NCBI RefSeq assembly: GCF_027213645.1
Contig: NZ_JAPWGL010000001.1
Location: forward strand, 682,001-746,000
Length of the DNA stretch: 64,000 bases
Direction: 5' to 3'
From: Pedobacter rhodius
GTDB taxonomy: Bacteria > Bacteroidota > Bacteroidia > Sphingobacteriales > Sphingobacteriaceae
Below the pieces are notes generated by a model. The model was not told the DNA's origin. It saw only the letters and a program-made list of their open reading frames with translations, and searched no databases. A program made the translations under genes and the position numbers. Below are positions 17,499-26,783 of the stretch, piece after piece. Positions within the stretch are counted from its first letter, which is position 1. Every line of letters begins with the position of its first letter.

Positions 17499-19978
17499 TG
17501 AATGGATTTGAACCTGATATCTTTACGGAAAGAGAAACACTTTTTATAGAGGTTATTTTGCCACTGTCTCTGGCAAAAAACTACACTTATCGGGTGCCTT
17601 TTGATTTGAATGAACAGATTGAAATAGGTAAAAGGGTAGTTGTTCAATTTGGAAAGCATAAAATTTATACCGCTTTAATCAGTGGTATAACGAAGAATCC
17701 GCCTGCGGCTTATGAAGCTAAATACATTCTTGACGTTGTGGATTCATCTCCGTCTGTAACATCAACCCAGCTTAAATTCTGGTCATGGATGACAGATTAT
17801 TACATGTGTAACGAAGGTGATGTTATGGCGGCAGCATTACCGGCAAGTTTAAAATTGGCTAGCGAAACCATATTAATTCTTCGTGAAGATTTTGACGATG
17901 CCGTAGAACTTTCTGAAAAAGAGGGCATCATAATTAGCACATTAAAAAAGCAGCAAAAACTTACAGTAAATGATGTTTCCAAGCTCTTAGGGCAGAAAAC
18001 GATTTATCCGATTATTAATCACTTATTGGATAAGGAACTTATCCTGGTTGCTGAAGAAGTAATTCAGAAATATAAACCGTTACTGAAATCGTTTATTATT
18101 CTGAATGAATTTTACAATGAAGAAGAAAACCTGAAACAGCTTTTCTCCATTTTAGACAGGGCACCTAAACAGCTCGATGCACTGCTGGCTTATTTAAAAT
18201 TAAATAAATTGGGTTTGCCAATTGCTAAAGAGCAGCTTCTGGAAGAAAGTAATTGTGGCGCTGCAGCGTTAAAGTCTTTAACAGATAAAGAAATTTTTAC
18301 AGTATTAAAACGTCCTGTAAGTAGACTTGCAGCAAATGACGAGGATTTTAGCATCAATTTTGCCTTGAATGAAATTCAGCAAAATGCGTTGGATAAAATT
18401 AATTTAGCTTTCGAAGATAAGGATGTAGTGCTGCTTCATGGCGTTACGGCCTCAGGAAAAACACAGGTTTACATCAGGCTTATTGAAGAAATTATAAACA
18501 GCAGCGATGGGCAGGTTTTATTTCTCCTTCCCGAAATTGCATTAACCACCCAGATTGTTGAACGAATAAAAAAATATTTCGGAAACCTGATCGGGGTTTA
18601 TCATTCAAAATTTAACAATAGTGAACGTGTTGAAATCTGGAATAAAGTTAAGCACGGCGCTTTTAAAGTTATTTTAGGTGCCCGCTCAGCCGTATTTTTG
18701 CCTTTTCAAAATCTGAAATTAATTGTTATTGATGAAGAGCACGAACCTTCATATAAGCAATACGATCCCGCGCCCAGGTATCAGGCGAGAGATTCGGCCA
18801 TCTACCTGGCGCATTTACATGGCGCTAAGGTTATTCTCGGTTCTGCAACGCCATCCCTTGAGAGTTATTATAACGCGTTGAATGGTAAGTATGCCCTTGT
18901 AGAAATGAAAGAACGTTTTGGAGGTGTACAATTACCAAATCAGCAAGTGGTTAGTATATCGGAAGAAACCAAGCGAAAAACAATGGTTTCTTACTTTTCC
19001 AGCGTATTGATAAAAGATATTGATCTGGCTTTGAGTAAAAAAGAGCAGATTGTTCTTTTTCAGAACAGACGGGGGTATGCAACAATTCTAATTTGTGCAA
19101 CCTGCGGTTATACGCCTAAATGTGTCAATTGTGATGTAAGTTTAACCTATCATAAAAGCAGCGGTAAATTACATTGCCATTACTGTGGCTATCAGCAAAG
19201 CAGTGTTAACATTTGTCCGGCTTGTGGTTCCGTACATGTAGAGCAAAAAGGTTTTGGTACCGAGCGGATAGAAGAAGAACTAAAACTGCTATACCCTGAT
19301 GTTAGCATTGCCCGGTTAGATATGGACACCACCAGAACAAAGAATGGCCTTCAACAAATTTTAACCGATTTTCAGGATAAAAAAACTGATATTCTGATTG
19401 GTACACAAATGGTAGCAAAAGGATTGGATTTTGACAATTTAAGCCTTATCGGTGTAATTAATGCCGATACTTTATTGGGTTATCCCGATTTCAGAGCCTA
19501 TGAGCGAAGCTATCAATTATTAGCGCAGGTTGCGGGAAGGGCCGGAAGAAGGGCCGACCAGGGAAATGTTTGCATACAAACCTATGATGCTGAAAATAGG
19601 ATTATTAAACAAGTTGTTGATAATGATTACTTAGGAATGTACAACGATGAAATCACTGAACGGGAAAAGTTTTCATATCCGCCATTTTCAAGAATGATTT
19701 TCATTGCCGTTAAACACAAAGATGCCAACGTGTTGGATAAAGCTGCCCTGTTTTTAGCACAAACATTAAAGGGAAAATTCGGACAAAGAGTTTTAGGGCC
19801 GGAGCAACCGTTAATCAGCAGAGTCAGAAACCTCTACATTAAACAAATTATAATTAAAGCAGATAAGCATACCGCAATACAAAAGGTTAAAAATGTATTA
19901 AGAGAAACGCTTACCGACTTTAATGCGATGAAAGAATTTAAAAGTGTGCTGATACAGATAGATGTAGATCCGTATTAG
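17498..19978 (+). CDS. priA: Primosomal protein N', replication restart helicase PriA
   Basis: An 826-residue helicase. The N-terminal 3'-DNA-binding domain (FIEVILPLSLAKNYTYRVP) is followed by a winged helix, then Walker A GVTASGKTQVY near residue 315 and the Walker B/DEAH-type DEEHEPSYKQYDP. The zinc region has eight cysteines, starting CATCGYTPKCVNC and ending CPACGS, at about 530-580. The C-terminal helicase motifs include GTQMVAKGLDFD and QVAGRAGRR. PriA reloads the replisome at stalled forks. Length is normal for Bacteroidota. The last 4 nt overlap the convergent barrel gene. Confidence 0.97.
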   Translation: MNGFEPDIFTERETLFIEVILPLSLAKNYTYRVPFDLNEQIEIGKRVVVQFGKHKIYTALISGITKNPPAAYEAKYILDVVDSSPSVTSTQLKFWSWMTDYYMCNEGDVMAAALPASLKLASETILILREDFDDAVELSEKEGIIISTLKKQQKLTVNDVSKLLGQKTIYPIINHLLDKELILVAEEVIQKYKPLLKSFIILNEFYNEEENLKQLFSILDRAPKQLDALLAYLKLNKLGLPIAKEQLLEESNCGAAALKSLTDKEIFTVLKRPVSRLAANDEDFSINFALNEIQQNALDKINLAFEDKDVVLLHGVTASGKTQVYIRLIEEIINSSDGQVLFLLPEIALTTQIVERIKKYFGNLIGVYHSKFNNSERVEIWNKVKHGAFKVILGARSAVFLPFQNLKLIVIDEEHEPSYKQYDPAPRYQARDSAIYLAHLHGAKVILGSATPSLESYYNALNGKYALVEMKERFGGVQLPNQQVVSISEETKRKTMVSYFSSVLIKDIDLALSKKEQIVLFQNRRGYATILICATCGYTPKCVNCDVSLTYHKSSGKLHCHYCGYQQSSVNICPACGSVHVEQKGFGTERIEEELKLLYPDVSIARLDMDTTRTKNGLQQILTDFQDKKTDILIGTQMVAKGLDFDNLSLIGVINADTLLGYPDFRAYERSYQLLAQVAGRAGRRADQGNVCIQTYDAENRIIKQVVDNDYLGMYNDEITEREKFSYPPFSRMIFIAVKHKDANVLDKAALFLAQTLKGKFGQRVLGPEQPLISRVRNLYIKQIIIKADKHTAIQKVKNVLRETLTDFNAMKEFKSVLIQIDVDPY

Positions 19979-20661
19979 TTTTTGCTGTTAAAATTAAATT
20001 GGATACCTGCAGAAACCGGGTTTAATAAAAATTCCCATTTTCTATATGTATTTACAGTTCTTCCTGTTAAATTAGGTTGCGTGATGTCTTGTTTTTCGTA
20101 TGAATAGTTAAAATCCAAACTACTTTCAGCGAATACCGATAAATTAGGGATGATATTGATTTTAAACCCTAATGTTGGTGTCATCACCAATCCGTTTTTG
20201 CTCGCATCGGCAGATTGACTTGTAGAGCCAACTATAGGATTAGCGGGGGAAAGTGTTCCGGTAAACCTATTTGAGCGGTAACCAAGATCGAATGCAAAAT
20301 AAGGCTGAATTCTCGAATAATTAAAGTTTTTTTCAAATCCAATTTTGAAAGAGTAGTCAGTTACCTTTCCTTTTGCGATTTCGCAGGTTTCGCAAGTATT
20401 TTGGAACTGGACATCTGTATCACGAAAATAATTTCCACTTATTCTATAACTAATTTGATTATCATTAAATTTAAGTATAGCACCGTTGCCAACCATTTTC
20501 GTGTAATCCTGGGTATTTGTTTGATTTAATATTTTTGGTAATTGCATCATGCTAAAACCCCTAACCGCAATGGAGTAGTTGTAATCGGCACTGGTTTGAG
20601 CGAAAGTTTTTGTTGTAACAGCAATGCATAGAATTAATATGCCAAGTAGTCCTTTTTTCAT
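19975..20661 (-). CDS. Outer-membrane beta-barrel protein
   Basis: A 228-residue exported protein with a signal peptide (1-21, ending TKTFAQ). The mature part alternates hydrophobic and polar residues in strands such as IQPYFAFDLGYRSNRF and LVMTPTLGFKINIIPNLSVF, typical of small OmpA/OmpW-like 8-stranded barrels in Bacteroidota, and ends in a strand-like FNFNSKN. A CETCEI cysteine pair near residue 92 may form a disulfide in a surface loop. No specific function can be inferred. Confidence 0.7.
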   Translation of the reverse strand: MKKGLLGILILCIAVTTKTFAQTSADYNYSIAVRGFSMMQLPKILNQTNTQDYTKMVGNGAILKFNDNQISYRISGNYFRDTDVQFQNTCETCEIAKGKVTDYSFKIGFEKNFNYSRIQPYFAFDLGYRSNRFTGTLSPANPIVGSTSQSADASKNGLVMTPTLGFKINIIPNLSVFAESSLDFNYSYEKQDITQPNLTGRTVNTYRKWEFLLNPVSAGIQFNFNSKN

Positions 20662-20812
20662 TTAAGAGGAGATAGATAATGGATAAAATTTTTCAGTGTT
20701 CAAAAGTAGAAATAATCATTAATAACGAACAAATAATATTATAAGCATAAACTATACCATATTCTTTTAGTTTTGATTCCCTGTTACTTACAATCATAAT
20801 AAAATTTTTAAC

Positions 20813-20842
20813 TTGTATCACTGCATAAAAAACCTACTTTTG
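20813..20842 (+). promoter_or_regulatory. Promoter of pcm
   Basis: A -33 TTG (20813-20815) and a -7 TACTTTTG (20835-20842) are spaced by 19 nt, a near-perfect Bacteroidota promoter. The pcm ATG begins only 8 nt after the -7 box, so the transcript would start at or next to the start codon, implying a leaderless mRNA. Confidence 0.65.
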
Positions 20843-20849
20843 AGACTTT

Positions 20850-21506
20850 ATGGCCTATAAATTTGTTGATAATTACCGGGAAAGGGGAGCTAGGAAAAAG
20901 CTTGTAGAATTATTAAAATCTCGTGGTATAGAGGATGAAAACGTATTGAAAGCAATAGGTAAAGTTCCGAGGCATTTCTTTTTTGATGAAACATTCTGGA
21001 ATCAGGCTTATAAGGATATTGCCTTTCCGATTGGGGATGGACAAACGATATCTCAGCCTTACACGGTTGCTTATCAAAGTGAATTGCTTCACATCAAAAA
21101 AGGTGATAAGGTTTTAGAAATTGGTACAGGCTCTGGTTATCAAACCTGTATTTTAATGGAAATCGGGGCGAAGGTATTTACTATAGAAAGACAAGAAAAT
21201 ATTTTTAACCGCACCATTCAGGTTTTACCGGGGATGGGTTATAAGCCAACCTTTTACTGTGGTGATGGTTCGAAGGGTATTGCAGAACACGCACCTTATG
21301 ATAAAATAATTGTTACCGCTGGCGCACCGCTAGTTCCTGAAATTTTATTGAAGCAACTAAAAGTCGGAGGGATTCTGGTCATTCCTGTTGGCGACGAAAA
21401 TACGCAGAAAATGGTGACTGTGTTACGGGTTAGCGAAACCGATTACGAAAAAATTGTGCTCGATACCTTTAGGTTTGTGCCTTTAGTAGGCGATCAGGCC
21501 TGGTAG
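20850..21506 (+). CDS. pcm: Protein-L-isoaspartate O-methyltransferase
   Basis: A 218-residue SAM-dependent methyltransferase. The acidic SAM loop VLEIGTGSGYQTCIL is near residue 88, preceded by the substrate-side motif GDGQTISQPYTVAYQ that marks PCMT. It methylates abnormal isoaspartyl residues in damaged proteins so that they can be repaired. It stands alone, with a promoter directly upstream and a convergent smpB downstream. Confidence 0.95.
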   Translation: MAYKFVDNYRERGARKKLVELLKSRGIEDENVLKAIGKVPRHFFFDETFWNQAYKDIAFPIGDGQTISQPYTVAYQSELLHIKKGDKVLEIGTGSGYQTCILMEIGAKVFTIERQENIFNRTIQVLPGMGYKPTFYCGDGSKGIAEHAPYDKIIVTAGAPLVPEILLKQLKVGGILVIPVGDENTQKMVTVLRVSETDYEKIVLDTFRFVPLVGDQAW

Positions 21507-21508
21507 AA

Positions 21509-21615
21509 TGGTTCATTAGCCACTTATTTATTGGTTCATTCGTTGATTAGCAATTGATTTTGTTTGGCCACATGCCTACAAATGAACCAATGACTGGAGA
21601 ACTAATGAATCAATA
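21509..21615. repeat. Palindromic heptad-like array between pcm and smpB
   Basis: An 11-bp perfect inverted pair, ATTGGTTCATT (21531-21541) and its complement (21582-21592), sits in a longer stretch where GGTTCAT/GATTAGC-like 7-mers lie on the left and their complements on the right (ACTAATG, AATCAAT). The phase is less strict than in the CAGT array. It fills the gap between two convergent genes and could act as a shared 3' hairpin. Confidence 0.5.
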
Positions 21616-21617
21616 AA

Positions 21618-22067
21618 CTACCTCTTCATTGCTCTATCCATTTCTCTTTTCATGTCTTTATCTTTTAAGCTATCGCGTTTATCGAATTCCTTTTTACCTT
21701 GTGCCAAAGCAATTTCCATTTTAGCGAAACCACGCTCGTTTACAAAAATTCTTAATGGAACAATCGTGTAACCCTTTTCTTCTCCTTTAGCCTTTAATTT
21801 TCTTATTTCTCTTTTTTGAAGCAATAAAGCACGATCTCGTTTAATGTCATGATGGTAAAAAGAACTATGGCTATACTCCGAAATATGCAGGTTACGTACA
21901 TATAGGTTGCCCCCTATAAACATGCAGAAAGCATCCGTCATGTTCGCTTTTCCCTGTCTTATCGCTTTTATTTCTGTACCTAAAAGTGCTATTCCGGCTA
22001 CATATTTATCAATTAAATTGTAATCAAAATAAGCTCTTTTATTTTTTATGTTGATATCGTTTTTCAA
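21618..22067 (-). CDS. smpB: SsrA-binding protein SmpB
   Basis: SmpB binds tmRNA and brings it to stalled ribosomes. The protein has the family core NKRAYFDYNLIDKYVAGIAL, LLGTEIKAIRQGKAN, and the basic tail KDKDMKREMDRAMKR that enters the mRNA channel. I chose the TTG at 22067, giving LKNDINIKNKRAYF and 149 residues, because SmpB homologues begin here. The upstream in-frame start at 22112 is also TTG and would add 15 residues unlike SmpB. No tmRNA gene is visible in the window. Confidence 0.93.
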   Translation of the reverse strand: MKNDINIKNKRAYFDYNLIDKYVAGIALLGTEIKAIRQGKANMTDAFCMFIGGNLYVRNLHISEYSHSSFYHHDIKRDRALLLQKREIRKLKAKGEEKGYTIVPLRIFVNERGFAKMEIALAQGKKEFDKRDSLKDKDMKREMDRAMKR

Positions 22068-22280
22068 AATTTGTATTGTATTAAAGCCGTAATTTTCATC
22101 TGAACAAGTCAATTCAAAAATTGCCGGGGCTGCAAATATCTTAAAAAATGCCTGAATATTATTTTTTAATTAAATCATCCCAGTCTAAATAGGAAGATTT
22201 TTGTTCATCTTATGTAAAACCTAAACTATAATTACTTTGTTCGCGTTAAAAAAATTAAGTTTGAATTTATTTTATTCAAT

Positions 22281-22754
22281 ATGAAGTTAAGAAACCTGTT
22301 TTTAGCAATCATCTTATTATTTGCTTTAAATGCAAATGCGCAGCAACCAGCTTTTTTGCCACAGTTTAAATTCTTTAAACTGGACGGAAAACCATATTCA
22401 AATGTAAATATCAATCAGTCGAAGAAAACACTGTTTATCTTGTTTGATTGCACTTGCGAACATTGCCAGAGAGAAGCTAAAGAACTAAATAGTGTATACA
22501 GTAAGCTGAAAAATATCAATATTTTAATGGTAACATTTGATGAATCAATTTCAATTCAAAAGTTTTTTGGTTCTTATGCACCTGGTTTAAACCTGAAACC
22601 AAATGTTACTGTGCTTCAGGATAAAAACAAAACATTTATCCCTACCTTCCTGCCTTCCCAATATCCGGCGATGTATCTTTATTCTACTGCCGGTAAGTTA
22701 TTGGTTTACAACAGTGGCGATGGCGGCATTAAAAAAGTGTTAAAATCTATCTGA
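22281..22754 (+). CDS. Exported thioredoxin-fold (TlpA/AhpC-like) protein
   Basis: A 157-residue protein with a signal peptide (1-20, ending NANAQ). The thioredoxin-like domain carries a redox motif C59-E-H-C62 with an extra cysteine at 57 (DCTCEHCQ). It ends with LYSTAGKLLVYNSGDGG, typical of periplasmic redoxins. It probably reduces or isomerises disulfides in the periplasm; the partner is unknown. The 3' end overlaps the convergent mntH-like gene by 8 nt. Confidence 0.8.
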   Translation: MKLRNLFLAIILLFALNANAQQPAFLPQFKFFKLDGKPYSNVNINQSKKTLFILFDCTCEHCQREAKELNSVYSKLKNINILMVTFDESISIQKFFGSYAPGLNLKPNVTVLQDKNKTFIPTFLPSQYPAMYLYSTAGKLLVYNSGDGGIKKVLKSI

Positions 22755-24609
22755 TAATTAAGACCGGAATATTCACTTTATGTCTTACAGAATCGACTGT
22801 GGTACCGAAAATTAAGTCCTTTAAACCTTTGTGCCCATGAGCACCCATTACCAATAGTTCCAGTTTATTTTCATTACTGATGGTTGCAATGGCTTTTGCG
22901 GTGCCGCCGAAACCAATAAATCCCGTCGCATCGTAGCCCAAATCTGCGAGATTTAACTTATACTTATCTAAATTTTCAGCATCACTTTTAGTTTCATGAT
23001 CCATTACAATTGCTCCGTGATAACGTGCAGCAGCGGTTTCCACAACATGAATTAAGTAATAATGTGCATCTTTCCCTCCCTGAATTAAAGCATGCCTTAT
23101 GGTATTTCTATCATTTTTCGAAAAGTCTACTGCAATACCAATTCGTTGGTAGCTAATCTTCTCGATTTTGCCGATATCAATCGCGTTACCATGAGGAACC
23201 ATTTGCCTGTGCAGACTTCGTTTATCTAAAAGCGGATGGAAAAATACGTATAGCAATAATAAAATAATCAACGCTACTGCCGGAAGCACAAAAACATAAA
23301 TCCACCAGGTATTTGAATCTTTAGTCCAGCCGGAAATTTCCTCGATAACCAGTTTTACGTTCAATGCAATAATTAAGGAGGCACTTCCCCAGGCTAATAC
23401 TTTTACCCAGGTTTTAATGGCAAAATCCTTCATCAGTTTTTTATCTGATGTAAAATGAATAAGCGGAATTACTGCAAAACCAAGTTGTAAGCTTAAAACC
23501 ACCTGACTGAGTACCAATAAACTGCCCAATGCGTCATTGCCATAGTGAAGAATCGTAAAAAATGCCGGGATAATCGCTAATAAGCGTGTTATTAATCTTC
23601 TTAGCCAGGGTTGAATCCTGAGGTTAATATGACCTTCCATGATGATTTGTCCGGCTAAGGTACCGGTTACGGTAGAACTCTGGCCTGCAGCAATTAAGGC
23701 AATAGCAAACAGGGTTGGGGCAACATTTCCAAAAATATTTGACAGCAATTTATGTGCATCCTGTATTTCGGCAACTTCATGTAAACCGTTTTTGAAAAAG
23801 GCTGCTGCAGCTAAAATCAAAATGGCGGCATTTACAAAAAAGGCCAGGTTCAATGCGACAGTGGTATCAATTAAATTAAATTTTAGGGCCTCCTTAATGC
23901 CTTTATTTGTCCGTTCTATTTTCCGTGTTTGAACTAATGAGGAGTGTAAATAAAGATTGTGTGGCATTACTGTTGCACCTATTATACCGATTGCAATATA
24001 AAGTGCATCACCACTTAATAAAGACGGCTCAAATCCTTTGGCCACTTCTTTAAGAGATGGCTCAACAATAAACATTTCAACAAGAAATGAAATACCGACA
24101 ATAAAAACCATTGATACAATAAAACCTTCCATGGCCCTCATGCCTTTATTTAAAAGGAAAAGCAACAATATTGTATCGAAAATTGTTATAGAGATGCCCC
24201 ATATTAACGGCAGGCCAAAAAGTAACTGTAGCCCTATTGCCATTCCGATTATTTCAGCTAGATCGCAGGCAATTATGGCCAGCTGGGCCAATCCGAATAA
24301 GGGGATATTTGCCCAGCGGGGATAAGCATGTTTTGATGCCTGAGCCAGATCTAAACCACGAACTATGCCTAAACGGGCACTCAGTGATTGTAACAGAAGC
24401 GCAATCAGGTTCGACATTAATAATACCCATATTAACTGATAACCAAATTTACTTCCACCGGCTAAATCTGTAGCCCAGTTTCCGGGATCCATGTAGCCGA
24501 CACTGATTAAATAGGCCGGGCCGATAAAAGATAAAATCCTGCGCCAGCCTTTTCGCTTATTGGTATTTACGCTCTGATGTACTTCACTTAGCGATTCAGT
24601 TTTTGCCAT
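22747..24609 (-). CDS. mntH: NRAMP divalent metal transporter with C-terminal UspA domain
   Basis: A 620-residue fusion. Residues 1-455 are an NRAMP Mn2+/Fe2+ transporter with about 11 membrane helices. The helix 1 metal-binding motif is SVGYMDPGNWATDLAGG and the helix 6 motif is TVMPHNLYLHSSLVQ. Residues about 475-620 form a universal stress protein domain with the ATP-binding signature G-A-H-G-x9-G-T-T near the C-terminus. Typical MntH proteins stop near residue 420, so the UspA part is an added cytosolic module. The gene overlaps mntR by 14 nt and is co-transcribed with it. Confidence 0.93.
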   Translation of the reverse strand: MAKTESLSEVHQSVNTNKRKGWRRILSFIGPAYLISVGYMDPGNWATDLAGGSKFGYQLIWVLLMSNLIALLLQSLSARLGIVRGLDLAQASKHAYPRWANIPLFGLAQLAIIACDLAEIIGMAIGLQLLFGLPLIWGISITIFDTILLLFLLNKGMRAMEGFIVSMVFIVGISFLVEMFIVEPSLKEVAKGFEPSLLSGDALYIAIGIIGATVMPHNLYLHSSLVQTRKIERTNKGIKEALKFNLIDTTVALNLAFFVNAAILILAAAAFFKNGLHEVAEIQDAHKLLSNIFGNVAPTLFAIALIAAGQSSTVTGTLAGQIIMEGHINLRIQPWLRRLITRLLAIIPAFFTILHYGNDALGSLLVLSQVVLSLQLGFAVIPLIHFTSDKKLMKDFAIKTWVKVLAWGSASLIIALNVKLVIEEISGWTKDSNTWWIYVFVLPAVALIILLLLYVFFHPLLDKRSLHRQMVPHGNAIDIGKIEKISYQRIGIAVDFSKNDRNTIRHALIQGGKDAHYYLIHVVETAAARYHGAIVMDHETKSDAENLDKYKLNLADLGYDATGFIGFGGTAKAIATISNENKLELLVMGAHGHKGLKDLIFGTTVDSVRHKVNIPVLIIR

Positions 24610-25258
24610 TACTGCTGATTAAAATATGTTTTGCAACTTCCCTGCTAATGTTAATTTGTTTATTGGCTACCAAAATTTCTACTGAACCATCGAAGTCCGT
24701 AACATCAGAAATTTGTATTTGTTTGCCCAATGTTAAACCGAGTTTTTCCAAATGCTTTAAAAAAGCAGAACTATGCTGACTCACACCTGTAATCGTTCCG
24801 CCATCACCGATTTTAAGTTCAATCAGTTTTATGAATTGTGTTTTGGCAAATCTTCCGTTTTTATCCGGAATTGGGTCGCCATGGGGATCTGATTTTGGAA
24901 AACCAAGAAATTCATCAAGCCTTTCAATTAAATCAACCGACTTTATATGTTCCAATTCTTCAGCAACATCGTGAACTTCATCCCATTTAAAATTAAGTTT
25001 ACTAACCAAGAATACTTCCCAAAGCCTATGTTTGCGCACAATATCTACAGCAGCTTGTTTGCCTTTCTCGGTCAAAGTAACGCCCTGATATTTCACATAA
25101 TCAACTAAGCCTTTATCTGCAAGTTTTTTAATCATATCCGTAACTGAAGCTGGCTTGGTCTGCATCTGTTCCGCAATAGCATTCGTTTGAACATTTGCTG
25201 TTTTTTCTGATAGATGATAAATTATTTTAAGATAATTCTCTTCTGTAAAACTTTGCAT
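24596..25258 (-). CDS. mntR: DtxR/MntR family metal-dependent repressor
   Basis: A 220-residue regulator. Residues 1-65 are a winged helix-turn-helix (NAIAEQMQTKPASVTDMIKK). The metal-binding and dimerisation domain follows, with HRLWEVFLVSKL, HDVAEELEHI and FPKSDPHGDPIP. A C-terminal SH3-like domain lies at about 150-220. With bound Mn2+ or Fe2+ such proteins repress uptake genes. It overlaps the mntH fusion by 14 nt, so the regulator controls its own transporter. A palindrome upstream (25280-25295) is a likely operator. Confidence 0.93.
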   Translation of the reverse strand: MQSFTEENYLKIIYHLSEKTANVQTNAIAEQMQTKPASVTDMIKKLADKGLVDYVKYQGVTLTEKGKQAAVDIVRKHRLWEVFLVSKLNFKWDEVHDVAEELEHIKSVDLIERLDEFLGFPKSDPHGDPIPDKNGRFAKTQFIKLIELKIGDGGTITGVSQHSSAFLKHLEKLGLTLGKQIQISDVTDFDGSVEILVANKQINISREVAKHILISSNGKN

Positions 25259-25279
25259 TTATATTTATCTAAGTTTATT

Positions 25280-25295
25280 TTTAGGTAAATCTAAA
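25280..25295. promoter_or_regulatory. Candidate MntR operator
   Basis: The 16-mer TTTAGGTAAATCTAAA is an inverted repeat (TTTAGGT and ATCTAAA match as complements at 6 of 7 positions) centred about 29 nt upstream of the mntR ATG. A further half-site-like ATCTAAG lies at 25268-25274. Its place and form fit a DtxR/MntR-type operator for autoregulation of mntR-mntH. Assignment is by position and symmetry only. Confidence 0.45.
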
Positions 25296-25384
25296 AATTA
25301 TTCTTTAAAATATATATGATAAATTATGTTAAAATTTAGAATATAATTTGGTTATGTTTGTATTCTCAATACCTTTAGACTTAT

Positions 25385-25855
25385 ATGGCATCTGAATTAG
25401 ACAAAATTGATTTTAAAATTTTAAGAATCTTACAAGAGAATGGTAGAATTACCAATCTTTTATTATCGCAGGAAATTGGCCTCTCACCAGCGCCAACTTT
25501 AGAGCGGGTACGTAAACTTGAAATGGCCGGGTATATTAAAAGTTATCATGCCCTGGTTGATGAAGAAAAACTTGGTTTAGGTATTAAAACGTTTATTCAA
25601 ATTCAGCTCGATTTTCATAAGAATAATACCATTCAAATCTTTTTGGATGAAGTAAATCAGATTAAGGAAATTACGGAATGTCATCATGTTACCGGCCAGG
25701 CAGATTTTCTTTTGAAGGTTTATGTTAAAGATATTAAATCTTATGAACGCTTAATTATGGATAAAATAAGTAAAATATCCGTTGTTAAAACCTTCCAGAC
25801 CATGATGATAATGTCGACTACAAAAAAAGAGCCAATTGTGCCGCTGGAATATTAA
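25385..25855 (+). CDS. Lrp/AsnC family transcriptional regulator
   Basis: A 156-residue regulator. It opens with the AsnC-type helix-turn-helix (DKIDFKILRILQENGRITN then LSQEIGLSPAPTLERVRKLE), followed by the RAM ligand-binding domain (ECHHVTGQADFLLKVYV). Such proteins form octamers and sense amino acids. It is divergent from mntR with a 126-nt shared upstream region and has no operon partner, so the regulated pathway is unclear. Confidence 0.93.
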   Translation: MASELDKIDFKILRILQENGRITNLLLSQEIGLSPAPTLERVRKLEMAGYIKSYHALVDEEKLGLGIKTFIQIQLDFHKNNTIQIFLDEVNQIKEITECHHVTGQADFLLKVYVKDIKSYERLIMDKISKISVVKTFQTMMIMSTTKKEPIVPLEY

Positions 25856-25884
25856 ATTCAAACTGATTTTTTTCGGGGAAGTCC

Positions 25885-26112
25885 TCATTGCGAATTTCTA
25901 TTTTTTACCACCTTAGAGCACTAAGTTAGGCGTAGAAATTGTACATATATTGATTTACTAAGGTGCTTCTGCCATATTAAATCATATATAAATCAATCAA
26001 GTTTAAATTTTTTTGGGAATATTTAAAATGATTTGCTAAGGTTATCTTAGGTGTCTAAGGTGGTGAGCTTACTGAATTTTACGTTAGACCGTCATTGCGA
26101 ATTTCTATTTTT
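25885..26112. repeat. Decayed repeat element between Lrp gene and hydrolase
   Basis: A 21-nt word, TCATTGCGAATTTCTATTTTT with a last base that varies in the run, occurs at 25885 and again at 26092, the second copy reaching the stop of the hydrolase gene. Between them, ACCACCTTAGAGCACTAAG is followed 100 nt later by its partial complement (CTTAGGTGTCTAAGGTGGTG). The TCATTGCGA word also begins the palindrome at 32141. This looks like a worn copy or pair of copies of a dispersed intergenic repeat. Confidence 0.5.
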
Positions 26113-26783
26113 CATCGAAGTGTGGTAATCTTTTCATCTAGAATTAGTTTGCTAATGAGTGCCGAAATTTCATTAGCCTTTTGATAAACCATAAAGTGTG
26201 TTCCGCCCTTAATTGAAAAATCAGGTTCTACTTTATTTGTATATAAGATTTTGTCATTCGTACCATGGATTTGAAAGAGTTTTTTAGGCTTGGTGTTATT
26301 CTTCCAACTTAAAATACTTCCAATTGCCCACTTTAAAAAATGAGCATCTGTATCTTCAATAATGTTCTTAAGTAGTTCTCGTTCCTCTTTTAACTTCGTT
26401 CCGAAAAAATAATTTTGTATTATGCTGTTACTCGATTTCAATATATTAGCAGGAACAATTTTAATTAAGCCAAGTTTACCTGCTAACCTGTAAATAAAAG
26501 GTAAATGCTTGCTTAGTAATGTGCTAGATATAATTATTGTTACTTTAGGTTCAAGAAGCTTGGCCAGTTCAACTGCAATCATCCCACCAAAAGAAACACC
26601 TACTAAAGAAAATGGTTTAGATTGATCTATCGATTTACTTAATCGTTCAGCATAATTTTTTAATGATTCATTTTTATGAAATGCTATCCAATTTAAATGA
26701 ATAATGTTCAACTTATTATCCAATTTAATTTTAGAAAATATTCTTTTATCTGCGCCTAATCCGCTAATGAAATAAACATTCAT
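26112..26783 (-). CDS. Alpha/beta hydrolase
   Basis: A 223-residue hydrolase-fold protein. It begins VYFISGLGADKRIFSKI (oxyanion-hole side), has the nucleophile elbow GVSFGG near residue 65, an acidic residue in HGTNDKIL and the His in GGTHFMVY. All three catalytic positions are thus present. It starts directly after the ung stop with no gap, so the genes are co-expressed. The substrate is unknown; esterase or thioesterase are both possible. Confidence 0.82.
   Translation of the reverse strand: MNVYFISGLGADKRIFSKIKLDNKLNIIHLNWIAFHKNESLKNYAERLSKSIDQSKPFSLVGVSFGGMIAVELAKLLEPKVTIIISSTLLSKHLPFIYRLAGKLGLIKIVPANILKSSNSIIQNYFFGTKLKEERELLKNIIEDTDAHFLKWAIGSILSWKNNTKPKKLFQIHGTNDKILYTNKVEPDFSIKGGTHFMVYQKANEISALISKLILDEKITTLR

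Noticed and set aside
22068..22112. Longer SmpB from the TTG at 22112
   Set aside because: The extra 15 residues do not resemble SmpB. The in-frame TTG at 22067 gives the usual start.
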